From NCBI GenBank assembly GCA_963989385.1, contig OZ022501.1:25118602-25182601 (forward strand): a stretch of 64,000 bases of DNA. Direction: 5' to 3'. The notes below the pieces were generated by a model that had not been told where the DNA came from, did no database searches, and saw only the letters and a program-made list of their open reading frames with translations. The stretch's first letter is position 1. Each line of letters opens with the position of its first letter. Positions 1 through 20,160 of the stretch are shown in pieces. The translations under genes and the position numbers were made by a program. Origin of the DNA: Ctena decussata. Its lineage: Eukaryota; Mollusca; Bivalvia; Lucinida; Lucinidae.

Positions 1-1148
1 TAATGCTCTACTTGTAATTCAGAAGTCATGGATTCAATTCATACCAACAACGTGATTATTCTCTAGCTTCTGGATTTTCAACATCTAACCTGTTTCACCC
101 ACTAGCCCAATATGACAGAAATGCTTTTGAAAGGAATACAAAATGCCAAATCAGCCATCCATCTTCAGTGGGGGCTATTCTTAAAGGAAAGAATTTGCGT
201 GCATAGAGCAAATTCTTTCCTTTTAGAATAGCCCCAAATGAAATAGGAATTCATCTTTCAAGGAAGAAAGTGCTATTCTAACGAATTTGTCTGTCTTGTG
301 AATAATAAGGGCTAACCGTAGAGGTATACTGATTTATCTTAACCTTTAATGCACAAAAAAAAAAAAAAACACCAAAGGTTATGCCTAATTTCAAAGGAAG
401 TTTTGTCCATGCTACATCATATTGAGAATTCGAAGACTAGAGGGCAAACAAGGTGAAGGTTATCATATGCTGTCTCATCTGGATCTACACTGTTCGCAAG
501 TTCAACTTTTTTCATTTCTGGCAAAGGGTTAACTTGAAAACAAGAAGTAGGATTTTGAAGAAAACAAGCCACGTCCATTAGTGGATTTTATTTCATTCTG
601 CAAAAGAAAAAGTTAACAACAAAATGTGTAATCGAACAAAAAGCACCATGCAACCAGCACTATAGTACACTATAATAATGAACTGCTATGACAGAACTCC
701 AAATAAGACAATATTGGGAGAGCATAACTTTATTCTGGAGGTGAAGTTTCTAATTATAAAGTAATCTGCTACGCTGCCTGAAATTTGCACTTTGAGAGTG
801 TCAAGACCCAATTATTTTCAGAGAAAAGGGGAGAGGGTCTTTAATGTAATGTAAACTTTATTTATTTTACATTGATTGCATTGAAAGCTCATGCGAACTT
901 ATTTAAATACTATCGATGGCACAGATGTTGGCGCGTTATCTTTATTAGAGGGTCTTTAGTAGACCAAGGGCATTTATTTGGATAAATACAGTATTTCTCC
1001 ATAAAATTTTTTTTAAGAAACAGCTGAACAAAAACAACAGGTATCACAATGTATCAACAGCAATGTAATGGTATGACTTTGCAGCCACAGTTATATGGTA
1101 TTGTTTTACATTCACTTACATTCTCATTAACCCATTTCATTCATCTTG
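1..1148. other. intergenic, repeat relics, no gene seen
   Basis: Bases 1-100 resemble a tRNA-like SINE piece (ATGGATTCAATTCATACC). The hairpin at 165-240 (GGGGCTATTCTTAAAGGAAA) belongs to the GAATGGGTAC family, and 465-515 carries one arm of the CAGATC hairpin family. Nothing coding on either strand. Confidence 0.5.
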
Positions 1149-1216
1149 ACAAACAGTTTAGATCCAGATCAGGCCCCACAAAGATGGGGTCCGATCTGAG
1201 ATCCAAACTGTTTGTT
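1149..1216. repeat. foldback, CAAACAGTTTAGATCCAGATC family
   Basis: ACAAACAGTTTAGATCCAGA mirrored by GATCTGAGATCCAAACTGTT. Related hairpins at 2255-2328 (CAGTGTAGGTCCAGATGAGG) and 43345-43405 (CAGCATAGATCTAGATGAGG); one arm at 465-515. Confidence 0.65.
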
Positions 1217-1260
1217 GCTTAGACATCATTTCTGCAAGAGTAGTTAGGCTAGCCCAATTT

Positions 1261-1538
1261 TATGCCGGGCCGGGTAGCGCAATCGGTAGGGCACCTGACT
1301 CGTAAGTCAGAGGTCCTGGGTTCGAATCCCGGTCTGGCCACATACTTTCGTTTCTCCTTCCGCTGATTCAAGAAGGGTAGTTGTCAGTTACTGGCGAATG
1401 TATGTGCACTTAGTACTGGTTAACCGCTTAGGAGGTCTAAGCCTGCCCAGGAATAGTGTGGTTAGGTTAACTGACCGTCCCGACATGACCTTAGTTGTTT
1501 ACCGTGGACGTTAAGCATCAAATCAACCAACCAACCAA
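1261..1538 (+). mobile_element. tRNA-derived SINE with AACC tail, 12-bp target duplication
   Basis: Flanked by perfect CTAGCCCAATTT at 1249-1260 and 1539-1550. The head at about 1267-1341 is tRNA-like: A box GGTAGCGCAATCGGTAGGG, B box GGTTCGAATCCC. The anticodon arm CTGAC-TCGTAA-GTCAG has only a six-base loop, so it is a SINE head and not a working tRNA. The body includes CTTAGTACTGGTTAACCGC and GACCGTCCCGACATGACC; the 3' tail is (AACC)n. Confidence 0.9.
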
Positions 1539-1847
1539 CTAGCCCAATTTCAGAATTTTCTTGGTTTTTGATGCAGACAACAATTTCAGCAGATGACAAA
1601 AAATAACCAGAATGCAATGGGTTAAAATCTAAGCCACATCCAGTACTGTCAGACTGGTGGAAAGAGACTAACAGTCCACAGGTCAAGTAGGCTGATCTGA
1701 TACTTGGCTATTTGTACATTGATAAGAGCCTACTCGCTTGACAAGTCTTGTACGTTTTCTCCAATATTATTCTATCTGGAGTTCTGGATGACATGATTAT
1801 ATCAAGAAATTATAAACAACACAGACGGTTTTGTGGGTAAACATTTA

Positions 1848-2085
1848 CGGTGTATGGAAACACTTTCAGGGGCAATAACTTGGCCATTTTTATTTTCTTT
1901 TCAAAAGGGGTCTACTCTTACTGGAAAGAATTTGCTTTTAGATGAGATACATGTATATTAATTCTTTCCTTTAAGAGTAGACCCCATTTTGGAAGGGCTA
2001 TATTGTCCACAGAAGCAAAATGGAAGTTGCAAAAGTTGTTCCCCTTCGTAAAATGTCAGAAAAACATGAAGGTACACCCATACAT
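1848..2085. mobile_element. foldback, GAATGGGTACACTTTCAGGGG family
   Basis: The outer GTGTATGGAAACACTTTCAG mirrors AAGGTACACCCATACA. The inner GGGGTCTACTCTTACTGGAA mirrors CTTTCCTTTAAGAGTAGACC. Same family at 2492-2712, 17165-17345, 26127-26300, 37595-37800, 38374-39105, 48935-49215 and 50550-50720; hairpin-only copies at 165-240 and 12850-12990. Confidence 0.75.
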
Positions 2086-2491
2086 TTTAATTGTATCATG
2101 CAAACAGTGAAGATCTTGGCTAACCAGCACTTCTACCTAATCTGCTGGCCTCTGATGTCAACCCTTAAAGCCCATGAAGCAGATGACAAAATTCACATCT
2201 GTATCAAAAAATTTCATCCACTCTATATCATACTGAGAATTCAAAGACGAGGGCAAACAGTGTAGGTCCAGATGAGGCAGCTCATTTTGAGCTGCCTCAT
2301 CTGGATCTATGCTGTTTGCAAGTTCAACTATTCATTTTCAGCGCTTTAATGTTGCTTTTCATTCAACCGTCTTTGAAACATCCCCTGTTAAGTCAGCTGC
2401 ATATGTCCATATCTGAAGATAGAATTTTCCAGTACAGATAGTATGGTAAGGATCAGTGTCTAACAATATAAGATTTACCGTGGTTGCATTT

Positions 2492-2712
2492 AAGGTGAAT
2501 GGGTACTCTTTCATGAAAAGCAAATCTACTATTTCCTTGTTACCTCCCTTCTCAACAGGGGTCAGCTCTTAACAGAAGACCCCACTTTGACAAGGAATTC
2601 TCACCCAGGGATGCAAACCGGAGTTACAAAATGTGTTCTTTTGATAAGATGGCAGAAACAGAAACTCTTAAAAAGTGATAATGGAAAAATTAGGAGGTGT
2701 ATCTATACACCT
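2492..2712. mobile_element. foldback, GAATGGGTAC family
   Basis: AAGGTGAATGGGTACTCTTT to GGTGTATCTATACACCTTAA, with the inner GGGGTCAGCTCTTAACAGAA arm. The right arm is worn. Confidence 0.65.
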
Positions 2713-3229
2713 TAAATGTTTAAATATAAAAATGTTATGACACATAAGTTCTATCAGTACTGTCCCACCAGGCACACAGCGTTGAATCAAAATCTTGTTG
2801 AATCAAGGTTGATACGATGTTGTGTGCCCAGTAGGGTATTTATTTGGTTACAAGATGAGAGTTTACCACAGAATCTGATATGTAAATCAGCTGTGTAAAT
2901 CAGCTGTAAAATGCGTTTTTCTCATTTGAAACAATCTCAAAGATCTACTGGTAGACCCTTCTTACAAGATGGATCTAGATCTATGGGATTGTTTTGGAAG
3001 AGAAAAAAACCATCTTCTAACCAAAGAAGTACAGTATATAAAGCTTGATTTAGATGGTAAATAAATTCTGGCAAGTGTCCCTGGAAGTCTCAGGTAACAT
3101 CTTTCCTTTCTCCATAAGCACATACAGTATTAATCCTATTAAATGCCCTGACGGTGTTGCATTTTTCAAAGGGGAAGGGGGATCATTTAGAGCCTAAAGT
3201 GCATTAAATCAGTGACTGCCAATTTGAAA

Positions 3230-4340
3230 ATACCTATGATAAGCAATATAAAGTGATGGTTTTTTGAAGATCTGACCTAGTTTTTGACCTGGCATGGCCC
3301 ATTTTCAAATCTGGTCTAGATTTCATTAAGATAAACATACTGACAAAGTTTCATGAAGACTTCATCATAACTGTGCCCTCTAGAGTGTACACAAGGTTTA
3401 TCTAAGATTTGACCTAGTGACCTAGTTATTAACCCCACATGACTCAGTTTCAAAAATGGCCTAGATTTTATAAGGATAAACTTTCTGACAAAGTTTCATG
3501 AAGTTTGGATCATAACTGTGCTTTCTAGAATGTACACAAGGTTTTTCTAAGATTTGACCTAGTGACCTTGTTTTTGACCCCACATGACTCAGTTTCAAAC
3601 TTGGCCTAGATTTGTTAGAGTTATAAATTTTGACAAAGTTTCATGAAGATTGGATCATAACTGTGCCCAAGGTTTATCTAAGATTTAACCTAGTGACCTA
3701 GTTTTTGACCCCACATGACTCAATTTCAAACCTGGCCTGGATTTCATAAGGATAAACTTTCTGACAAAGTTTCATGAAGTTTGGATCAAAACTGTGCCCT
3801 CTAGAGTGTACACAAGGTTTTTCTAAGATTTGACATAGTAACCAAGTTTTTGACCCAACATGACCCAGTTTCAAACCTGGTCTAGATTTTATTGACATAA
3901 ACACTATGCCATAGTTTCATGATGATTGGATCAAAACTGTGCCCTCTGTGTCATTCTAAGATTTAATTCTATTTTTAGCTCTGGTGGCCATTTTGTTCAG
4001 CGGAGTGGAACCATTTTAGCAATTTTTGATCAGGGCCATGAGTCAAACATTTCTGTGAAATTATTTTGAAATTGATCCACTGGCTTCAGAGGAGATGTCC
4101 TTAAAAGGTTTTTCTATGTTTAGCTCTGGTGGCCATTTTGTTCAGCAGAGCGGAACCATTTAGCAATTTTGGTTTAGGCATATGACAGAAACATTTGAGT
4201 GAACTTGTTTTGAAATTAGCTTACTGGTCTAGGAGGAGATGTCGTTTGAAGCAATTGTTGACGACCGCCAGAAGGATGGCCGACGGACAAATACCGATCA
4301 CAATAGCTCACCTTGAGCACTTCATGCTCAAGTGAGTTAA
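3230..4340 (+). mobile_element. Helitron/pearl-like tandem-core element
   Basis: About five units of ~130-150 bp with TTGACCTAGTGACCTAG, CATGACTCAGTTTCAAA and GACAAAGTTTCATGAAG. Next come two GCTCTGGTGGCCATTTTGTT blocks, a GACGGAC-type stretch and the end hairpin TTGAGCACTTCATGCTCAA followed by GTGAGTTAA. Same family as 52733-54478; the 5' end is not clear. Confidence 0.7.
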
Positions 4341-4567
4341 AAAGGCAGGGGGTGTTTATTAGAGCAGGGGTGTTTATTCAGTTCAATATGGTATGTTGTG
4401 ATCACTCATGAAAACTGCCCTCAAAGGGGGCAATTCTAATGAGTCACTTTACAGGTTTAGTTTCAAAAACCTCACCTATTATAGACTTTGTATATGAGTC
4501 CTGACTATAAAACTGTTTACATTAATTGAAAGTCAATGAGCTTAAAGCTTACAATCCAAAGGTTATT

Positions 4568-4806
4568 TGAGCTGCGACATGACAAAACCAACAAAGTGGC
4601 ATGTGCACCCAGCAAAGAGTCAGATCAGCCTAAGCATCCGCCCAGTCTGACCAGAGTCTTTGCTGTCTACATGGAGCTGGCCTAGACCCTAAGTACCCAT
4701 AAAGCACATAGCGAAGATTCTAATCAGACTGGGCAGCTGCCAAGACTGATCTGAGTCTTCACATGACACACATGCCACTTTGTTGGTTTTGGCGTGTCAC
4801 AGCTCA
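4568..4806. mobile_element. palindromic MITE, GAGCCGCGACA family (copy 1)
   Basis: Long imperfect palindrome with ends TGAGCTGCGACATGACAAAA and its complement. Inside are GCCCAGCAAAGA, CAGATCAGCCT and AGACCCTAAGTACC, mirrored on the right. Family consensus ends TGAGCCGCGACACGAGAAAA; AT-rich flanks (ATA/TAT) suggest a TA-type target. Confidence 0.8.
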
Positions 4807-4899
4807 TTTATCGTATGTACAATAACAGAACAACAAAATACAGAGTATGAAGTTAACACTACTAAATGAAGGAGTCTTCAGACATGCAGACAGCCTGTG

Positions 4900-5160
4900 T
4901 GGAGTACCTGGCCTAGTGGATAGGATGTTCACTTTTCACCCAGGGTGTCCTGAATTTGACTCCCACGAGCAGCATGTATCTGACTGATTTTTCTGATCCA
5001 ATAAACCAGGAAATCTGCACCCATTGTACTCTGAGCTGGAAAAAGGTGGTATCAAGGTGAAAGTCGGTGACTACAGTGTCATTGAATGTCGGGGGTGGAG
5101 CCCAATTTATCATACCAACAAAACTGTTCATGTGCATGCAAAAACCAAAACACACTGATA
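4900..5160 (+). mobile_element. tRNA-derived SINE of another family
   Basis: TGGCCTAGTGGATAGGATG is an A-box-like start and GAATTTGACTCCCACGAG a B-box-like element. The body runs to ACCAAAACACACTGATATGG. Only one copy was noticed, so the 3' limit is uncertain. Confidence 0.5.
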
Positions 5161-5394
5161 TGGTTTTGTACCCAGTGTCTACGGTTCAATAAATGAACAA
5201 AACTTGAGAATCAACAACAACAGCAGACAGCCAGTACTCACTGCACACTCAGTGAGTCTGTTCATTCAACACTTGGCACCTCAACAAACTATGAACCCTG
5301 AGGAACCTTTATAGTGGAAAGTGAGCACTCCGACCATTATTCTGACATGAAAATTAGTCCATGATTTCAGTGAACATTATCACAGGTCATTAAA

Positions 5395-5633
5395 TGAGCC
5401 GCGACACGAAAAACCAACAAAGTGGCATGTGCGCCCAGCAAAGATTCAGATCAGCCTGGGCATCCGTCCAGTTTGATCAGAATCTTTGCTGTATGCATGG
5501 AGCTAGCTTAGACCCTTAGCTACCTTTTAAGTGCATAGTGAACATTCTGATCAGACTGGGCAGATGCCCAAGCTAATCTGAGTCTTCCTTGGGTGCACAT
5601 GCCACTTTGTTGGTTTTGTTGTGTTGCGGCTCA
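5395..5633. mobile_element. palindromic MITE, GAGCCGCGACA family (copy 2)
   Basis: TGAGCCGCGACACGAAAAAC to TTGTGTTGCGGCTCA. Same order of blocks as copy 1, 590 bp away; the two are in direct orientation only in a formal sense because each is self-complementary. Confidence 0.82.
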
Positions 5634-6357
5634 ATTACAATCTTCCTACTCCACAAATGGCATATAAGAAAAACTAAGACTGATCAAATCGCAAAGACGC
5701 AGAGAAAGATATGAGAATTAACAAGATCATAACATAAATATCCCTAGAAACCCCCCTTATCAGAACTCTAATTCATAGAGATGAGATGCATGGTCAAATA
5801 TAATAGCTCAACAGATTATAACAACAGCACACTTCTTAAGTAGCAAATAAATAATAGGTCATTTCTAATTCTATATAATCATAACGCAACAAATATAAGA
5901 AACAGAAAGTCCAGAGCTTCAAAGTTTTCAAGTTCTGACATATAATTTGAATTTATCTTTGCATGCACAATTTCAACTATATACATATTAATATATATGT
6001 ATTAACAATATCACAAGACTCCTAGATCAATCGCGAGAATAATACCAATTCCCCTACCTGTACTGCCAACTGAGCCAGTCAGTTACCATATGCATGGACG
6101 TAGCTGTTGAGTGAAGCAACTGAAAGCAGTATCAGCTCAGCCGGTGGTCATTAACTGTGTTATATGTACCATTATTGCTCCTTTGATAGCGGCAACCCTT
6201 GGTGGACAGCCATTTTCCACAGTACCAGCTCAGCTGAAAGCCAAGTTTAGCGGAATGGTAGATTCCCACTCATGTAACTTCAAACATCAGTTCCACCAAT
6301 GTTTCTTCCCTAAGAAAGTTTTTCTATCATAACAAATGGCAAAATCAAATCTAAGTA

Positions 6358-6533
6358 CAGCCAAACCTGACTAAAGTGGCTACCCAAGGGGAACACAAAA
6401 CTGGCTGCCCAAGACAGGTGACCCCCCAAAACTGGTTCATCTGCACTGTATTTTAATTCAATGGACCCAAAAAAAGTTGGTCAATAAACACAAGTGACCC
6501 TTAACCAGTAACCCCTTAAGACCAGTTTGGCTG
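6358..6533. mobile_element. short MITE with CAGCCAAACCTG ends and TA duplication
   Basis: CAGCCAAACCTGACTAAAGT to CTTAAGACCAGTTTGGCTG, flanked by TA (6356-6357, 6534-6535). Contains ACAGGTGACCCCC and AGTAACCCCTTAAG, as the ends of 23984-24951 do. A deleted relative of that element. Confidence 0.82.
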
Positions 6534-6630
6534 TACAATACAGTCCCTTTGTTACACACTGTTTGGGGTCCTTAAAAAGGCAAATAAATTACAGCATAGT
6601 AAGAGAAGAGTGTAATAATGAAACTGAACC

Positions 6631-6715
6631 ACAAAATATTATATGGCAAATGTGCATTACAAAAAATTATATGGCAAATGTGCATTAAATGCACATTTGC
6701 CATATAATATTTTGT
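6631..6715. repeat. foldback with a directly repeated left arm
   Basis: AATATTATATGGCAAATGTG occurs as two direct copies and is followed by the complementary GCACATTTGCCATATAATAT. It would fold into one of two alternative hairpins. Confidence 0.75.
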
Positions 6716-6985
6716 AGTTCTGTCTCCACAGGAGTCATGACGTGATAGTGTTATATCAGAAATAGCATAATAAAGAGAAGTGTTATAATGTTCCTGTAAT
6801 AGCTAGGTGAAAATGGGAGCCGTACAGCTGTATATATTAGCCAATCACAAAATATCACATTACAATCTGACAAGTAACCAATCAACCAATCATAAAATGG
6901 TCCAGCCAAAACTATCATTATGTACACTATATACATACATGATCATTTCTTCACTGGCATCACACCTCGAGATAAGGATGTATGA

Positions 6986-7095
6986 ACAACCCATCAGGCA
7001 CAAAACATTAAACCAACATTGAATCAACGATGATTCAATGTCATGACGTTGAATGAACGATTCAATGTTGACTCAATGTTGCATGCCCAGTGGGA
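6986..7095. repeat. dispersed palindromic GTTGAATCAACG element
   Basis: CATCAGGCACAAAACATT ... ATGTCATGACGTTGAATGAA ... TTGCATGCCCAGTGGGA. The centre TCATGA is the axis of a long imperfect palindrome. Same family as 18686-18768 and the first unit of the satellite at 28655; shorter relics occur near 2765-2835. Confidence 0.7.
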
Positions 7096-7734
7096 TAATA
7101 ATTCTAATCTCATCGGAACTGCCTAATAGATATAACCCCCCCCTCACTAGAACCGCTGTGCACCTCAATGAGGTGGTTCTAATAAGGGGTCAAAATCTAT
7201 GTTTCTGTAAAGAATGAAGAGTACCTGAATATGCATAACTACTGAAACACCTGAAACCATTAATTTTCCATTTGTTCCAAATGGAAAATTTATGGTTTTT
7301 GGGTGTCCCAATATTTAATGACATTTGGGTAATATCTTGTAACTACATGTATAACAGGGTGGCCAACATACTAGGACCACGTGATTATAACTGTAAATAT
7401 GTCATCATTTGGACAGAAAATAATCTTGATCATGCTAAGAAATTATGTTATACTTCAGGTCTTGTGAGGCAGATTTCAATGGCCTAAAGTGCAGCTACCA
7501 CATATCTTTTGTCTGAAGCAACTTTTATAATTTTATAAAATGAAGCCAGTTACCAGGAAGCTTATAAAAACTGATCTCATAGTCAAAGAAAGTTTGCTTT
7601 TTTTTTTCGCTTAATAATGTATTCCGGTAACTGGCTTGAGTTCATAAAATGATGAAATTTGCTTTAGATAAAGGAAGTAAGTTGAGCTTACTGACCCTCA
7701 CACAATAAAAGTCAGGGTCGGGTTGTTCAAAACT

Positions 7735-7958
7735 AACGACGTCGTTAGTTAAAGTTTCGTTAAAATTTCAAACATTAATATTTCAAATACACTGATATTT
7801 TTTGTTGAAAAAATGTGAGAAGCTTTTGCAGTGCAAAAGCTTCTCATATTTTTTCAACAAAAAATATCAGTGTGTTAGGTAATGAAGTCATAAAACACTT
7901 AACGAGTTGACCTCTTAACAAGCTCGTTAGGCTAACGATGCTTTGAACAACTGGGCCT
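7735..7958. mobile_element. foldback MITE, GTTGTTCAAAACTAACGA family
   Basis: GGTTGTTCAAAACTAACGAC to GCTAACGATGCTTTGAACAA, with a long inner palindrome of AATATTTTTTGTTGAAAAAA and GAAGCTTTTGCA. Relatives at 15608-15842 and, partly, 60035-60150. Confidence 0.8.
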
Positions 7959-8539
7959 TGTTTTGTAAGACCTGAGATGTATTTGATTTTCTACACTGAC
8001 TCAAGATGATTTTTTTTTTCCCAAATATGAGATTTAACCGTTTGAATCATGTTATTTTGATGTATATTGGCCATTCTGTACAATAAAAATCTGTCCTCAT
8101 CTGGAGCTCTGTGATACGCACTGTCATCTGTAATTTCATAAAAAATTAACCCCTGGCCCTGCTGTGATCAGTAGTTTATTTGACAGCTATTTACAGTTTA
8201 TATTGTCTTGCTGATATCCTGATTCGATATTGCTTCTTGAAGCTCTGCGATAGATAACTTGATCGGTGTAAGCAACGGAATGGCCTGGTCAAAACACCAG
8301 ATATATGCATTCATTTACAATCACAGCCCTAGCTTAGGTGGAGTGTTGTTGATAAATGTGTACTATTATTCTTATTTCTCCATAAAAGTTTACTGTTTCT
8401 GCTTATAAGAATTGCCAAACTGACAGTGTTTTAATGAGGGACATATTTTGATAGAGAAAAACATACACTGTTGCCCGTTAACAGAACCACCCAACTAGGG
8501 TGGTTCTAATAAGGAGAAACAATCTATGGTAATGTGCTT

Positions 8540-8680
8540 AGGTATTGGGACACCTAAAAATAATCCAAAATGAAAAATTATTTTTAGGTGTCGCATAAGT
8601 ATTGGGACACCTAAAAATAATAAATTTTCCATTTGTCCCAAATGGAAAATTAACTGTTTTTAGGTGTCCCAAAATTTTGG
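8540..8680. repeat. repeated inverted TTTTTAGGTGTCCCAATAC blocks
   Basis: GGGACACCTAAAAATAAT occurs twice and its complement TTTTTAGGTGTC twice within 140 bases, plus the palindrome AATTTTCCATTTGTCCCAAATGGAAAATT. A related piece is at 7262-7312. Downstream of the PCMTD gene. Confidence 0.6.
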
Positions 8681-8829
8681 CACAAAACAGACATTTTTAA
8701 GAATTATTTTTGTATTATCATCAAATCCCCACATGAGCTGGAGCTATGTACAATCAAAGTAGTTTTCATTTACAATTATTTATCAGTTTTCAAGAAATAA
8801 ATATTTACATATTTACAAACAGGTCAACT

Positions 8830-8835
8830 TTTATT
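8830..8835 (-). terminator. candidate polyadenylation signal AATAAA for PCMTD
   Basis: TTTATT on the plus strand gives AATAAA on the minus strand, 25 bases after the stop at 8861. It is the first canonical hexamer downstream. The resulting 3' UTR would be very short, so a more distal signal (for example near 8174) may be used instead. Confidence 0.35.
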
Positions 8836-8860
8836 TGATATATTCCATTGTCACAGAAGT

Positions 8861-18059
<9,199 letters not shown>

Positions 18060-18342
18060 CTGAAATGAGAAACAAACCTGAAGATAGAAAAAGTGGGCTG
18101 CTTTCATGACAATTTCTGTTATTTCTCTTATATGTTGGCCCCTCATTAATATTATGTTATGTCAGGTTGTGATCCCTCAGTCACTTTTGCAATTCTAAAA
18201 GAGGGAACACAACATAAGCCCAAATGTAATTAGAATCTGTGATATACTGGTGTGCTTTCGTGGCAAGTTTTCACAAGGGAGATAACATCAGCAGTTCTCA
18301 ACCTCAGCAGTTTTCACAAGGAAGACAACTTCAGCAGAACTG

Positions 18343-18640
18343 CTGAAGTCCCATTAGCTCAGTGGGTAGCGAGGTTAACCTATAAACCATAGACTGGCTA
18401 GATACCTCTGCCGCGTAGGTTCAAACCCGGCACTGACAAGTATGAATGGCTGGCTGTTCCCTTTGGGGTTGTGGTGGTTTCACAGAGTATTTCCCAACCC
18501 ATATACAGCTGAGAACTACTTCTGGCTTTCTGCCACCACAGAACAGTCCTCTGATATAATAATGATCAGATATGGTCAAATCGGAGTTTGAAGGAAGAAG
18601 AAGTTGTCTTTCTTGTAAAAAAATGGCTATCACAGCACAA
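18343..18640 (+). mobile_element. tRNA-derived SINE
   Basis: The head has A box TTAGCTCAGTGGGTAGCG and B box GGTTCAAACCCGG around a degenerate anticodon region. The body GAATGGCTGGCTGTTCCCTT and GCCACCACAGAACAG follows. Not a functional tRNA: the acceptor and anticodon stems do not pair. In the PCMTD 5' intron. Confidence 0.6.
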
Positions 18641-18685
18641 CGGTATAAATACAGCTTAAACCAGGAAGCTTTCTCACTGGGCACA

Positions 18686-18768
18686 CAAACTTGAATCAAC
18701 CTTGATTCAACGTCATGACGTTGAATCAAGGCTGATTCAAGGTTGTGTGCCTGCTGGGAAATATGCTG
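18686..18768. repeat. dispersed palindromic GTTGAATCAACG element
   Basis: CACTGGGCACACAAACTTGA on the left mirrors GGTTGTGTGCCTGCTGGGA on the right around GTCATGAC. Arms of about 40 bases. Related to the satellite at 28.6 kb. Confidence 0.75.
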
Positions 18769-18874
18769 AAGCCCAGGCCTCCAGATCTCTCTGGCTCTGT
18801 AGTCTTACTGAATACAGACAATCTGACTTGATTTTCAGAATGCTGATATACATCATGTATCATGTACTTTGGCA

Positions 18875-18975
18875 AACTGACTTGTCTGGTTTAACAAGAT
18901 TCCTTATAGCTAATCTAACAAGATTCCTTATAGCTAACTGACTGGTCTGGTTTAACAAGATTCCTTACAGCTAAT
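18875..18975. repeat. three tandem copies of TTTAACAAGATTCCTTATAGC
   Basis: Copies start near 18888, 18917 and 18951, two of them including CTGACTGGTCTGGTTTAAC. Short local tandem duplication in the PCMTD upstream intron. Confidence 0.75.
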
Positions 18976-20049
18976 CCTAGACTGTAGTGCAGTGGTGGAC
19001 TGTACAACTGTTAACGACTATGGTAAGCGGTTAAGAGCTCTGGAAAGGCAAGCAGTCAGTCTGTGCAATGCCCTACATATTGATCGCTACCAAAGACTAT
19101 CAATAATCCCTAAGAGGAAGAGATGAGCTGCTTTACACACAAACCTCGAGATCAACCTTTTTTATCCAGTTTTATCCAGGTTTACTCTTAGAATGTAAAA
19201 AGGGTGATGGAGCCTTCATCATTTTAGTCCCGTGTATATACGTCCTGAACGACTGCAATACTAAACTCTTTTAAGAATTAAAATCTTAAAAAGTTCCTTC
19301 AAGAAGATTTCGTGACTCCCCAAGGGAGGTGTGCCTCAAGTGGCAGAATATATATCTACAGTACAGTACAGTGCATGGCAAATGGGGAGGACTCATATCA
19401 GCCTGCACATTTGTGCATCTAGATCAGCAGACTTCCATTATGAATTCCAGGAATTGAAAAAGAACTAGTGGATAGGCAGGCTGACAGCATATGGATTAAG
19501 GTCTGTTTTCTTGCCACAACTATCAAACATGTAAACATGTGTGTAAACTTACAAAATCACATGACTGCCAGAATTATTGTACATGTAAGTAGGGCAACGG
19601 ATATTTTTAATGGTGCTGTTTATTTACAATGTGATATGGACTGAGCCACTCCGTGAGCTTAGGTGCTTTGTAGCAATGCTGCATGTTTGAGCAGTGACGA
19701 CAGATAAGCCAGTGCATCATGCAGTATATGTCCAATATTGTTGCTGTTCCTTCAGAACCATCTATATAAACTGTTGATGGGATTAGGGAAGACTCTGATC
19801 AGACTGCACAGACGTGCAGTCTGATCTGAGTCCTCCCTGTTCTCTTATACTAGAAGGTACCTTTTCCTGTGACATGGCAATTAAGACAACGCAGAAATTG
19901 ATTCCTTTGTCCTGGAAACAGTTCTTGACCTACAATTAAAATAGCTTTTTAAATCAGCTGTTGTCATTAGACTTTCATCAAGGTTAATCTAAAAAAAACT
20001 GGAAGAAATACTCTTTGAGTAGGTTGGCAACCATCTGTACACAAATATT

Positions 20050-20160
20050 TACCGATCCTTCAGACTCTGTGTAGATTTTCATGCACCTTCCTGCTCTTCC
20101 TGCTAAATTATGTTCCGAACGTCAAAACCAAAACAATAATATTGGGGTTATGACGTCATA
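20050..20160 (-). promoter_or_regulatory. possible PCMTD promoter and non-coding first exon
   Basis: A palindromic CRE (TGACGTCA, 20151-20158) lies just upstream, on the minus strand, of a run with GGAAG (ETS-like) motifs. This ends GAAGGATCG before GTAAATATTT, a plausible splice donor near 20052. Position and orientation suit a first exon feeding the acceptor at 18060. There is no TATA or transcript evidence, so this is a guess from motifs only. Confidence 0.2.

Larger units (their letters stand above)
5634..8829. other. intergenic downstream of PCMTD, MITE-rich
   Basis: Apart from the MITEs and palindromes listed separately, there are only AT-rich unique stretches and short inverted pieces (for example GAACCGCTGTGCACCTCAATGA-type at 7150-7185 and ACCACCCAACTAGGGTGGT at 8486-8504). 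No frame has domain or splice support. Confidence 0.5.

Noticed and set aside
1267..1341. tRNA gene (Thr-like anticodon CGT)
   Set aside because: A and B boxes are present, but the anticodon arm has a six-base loop, and a SINE body, AACC tail and 12-bp target duplication follow. It is a SINE head.
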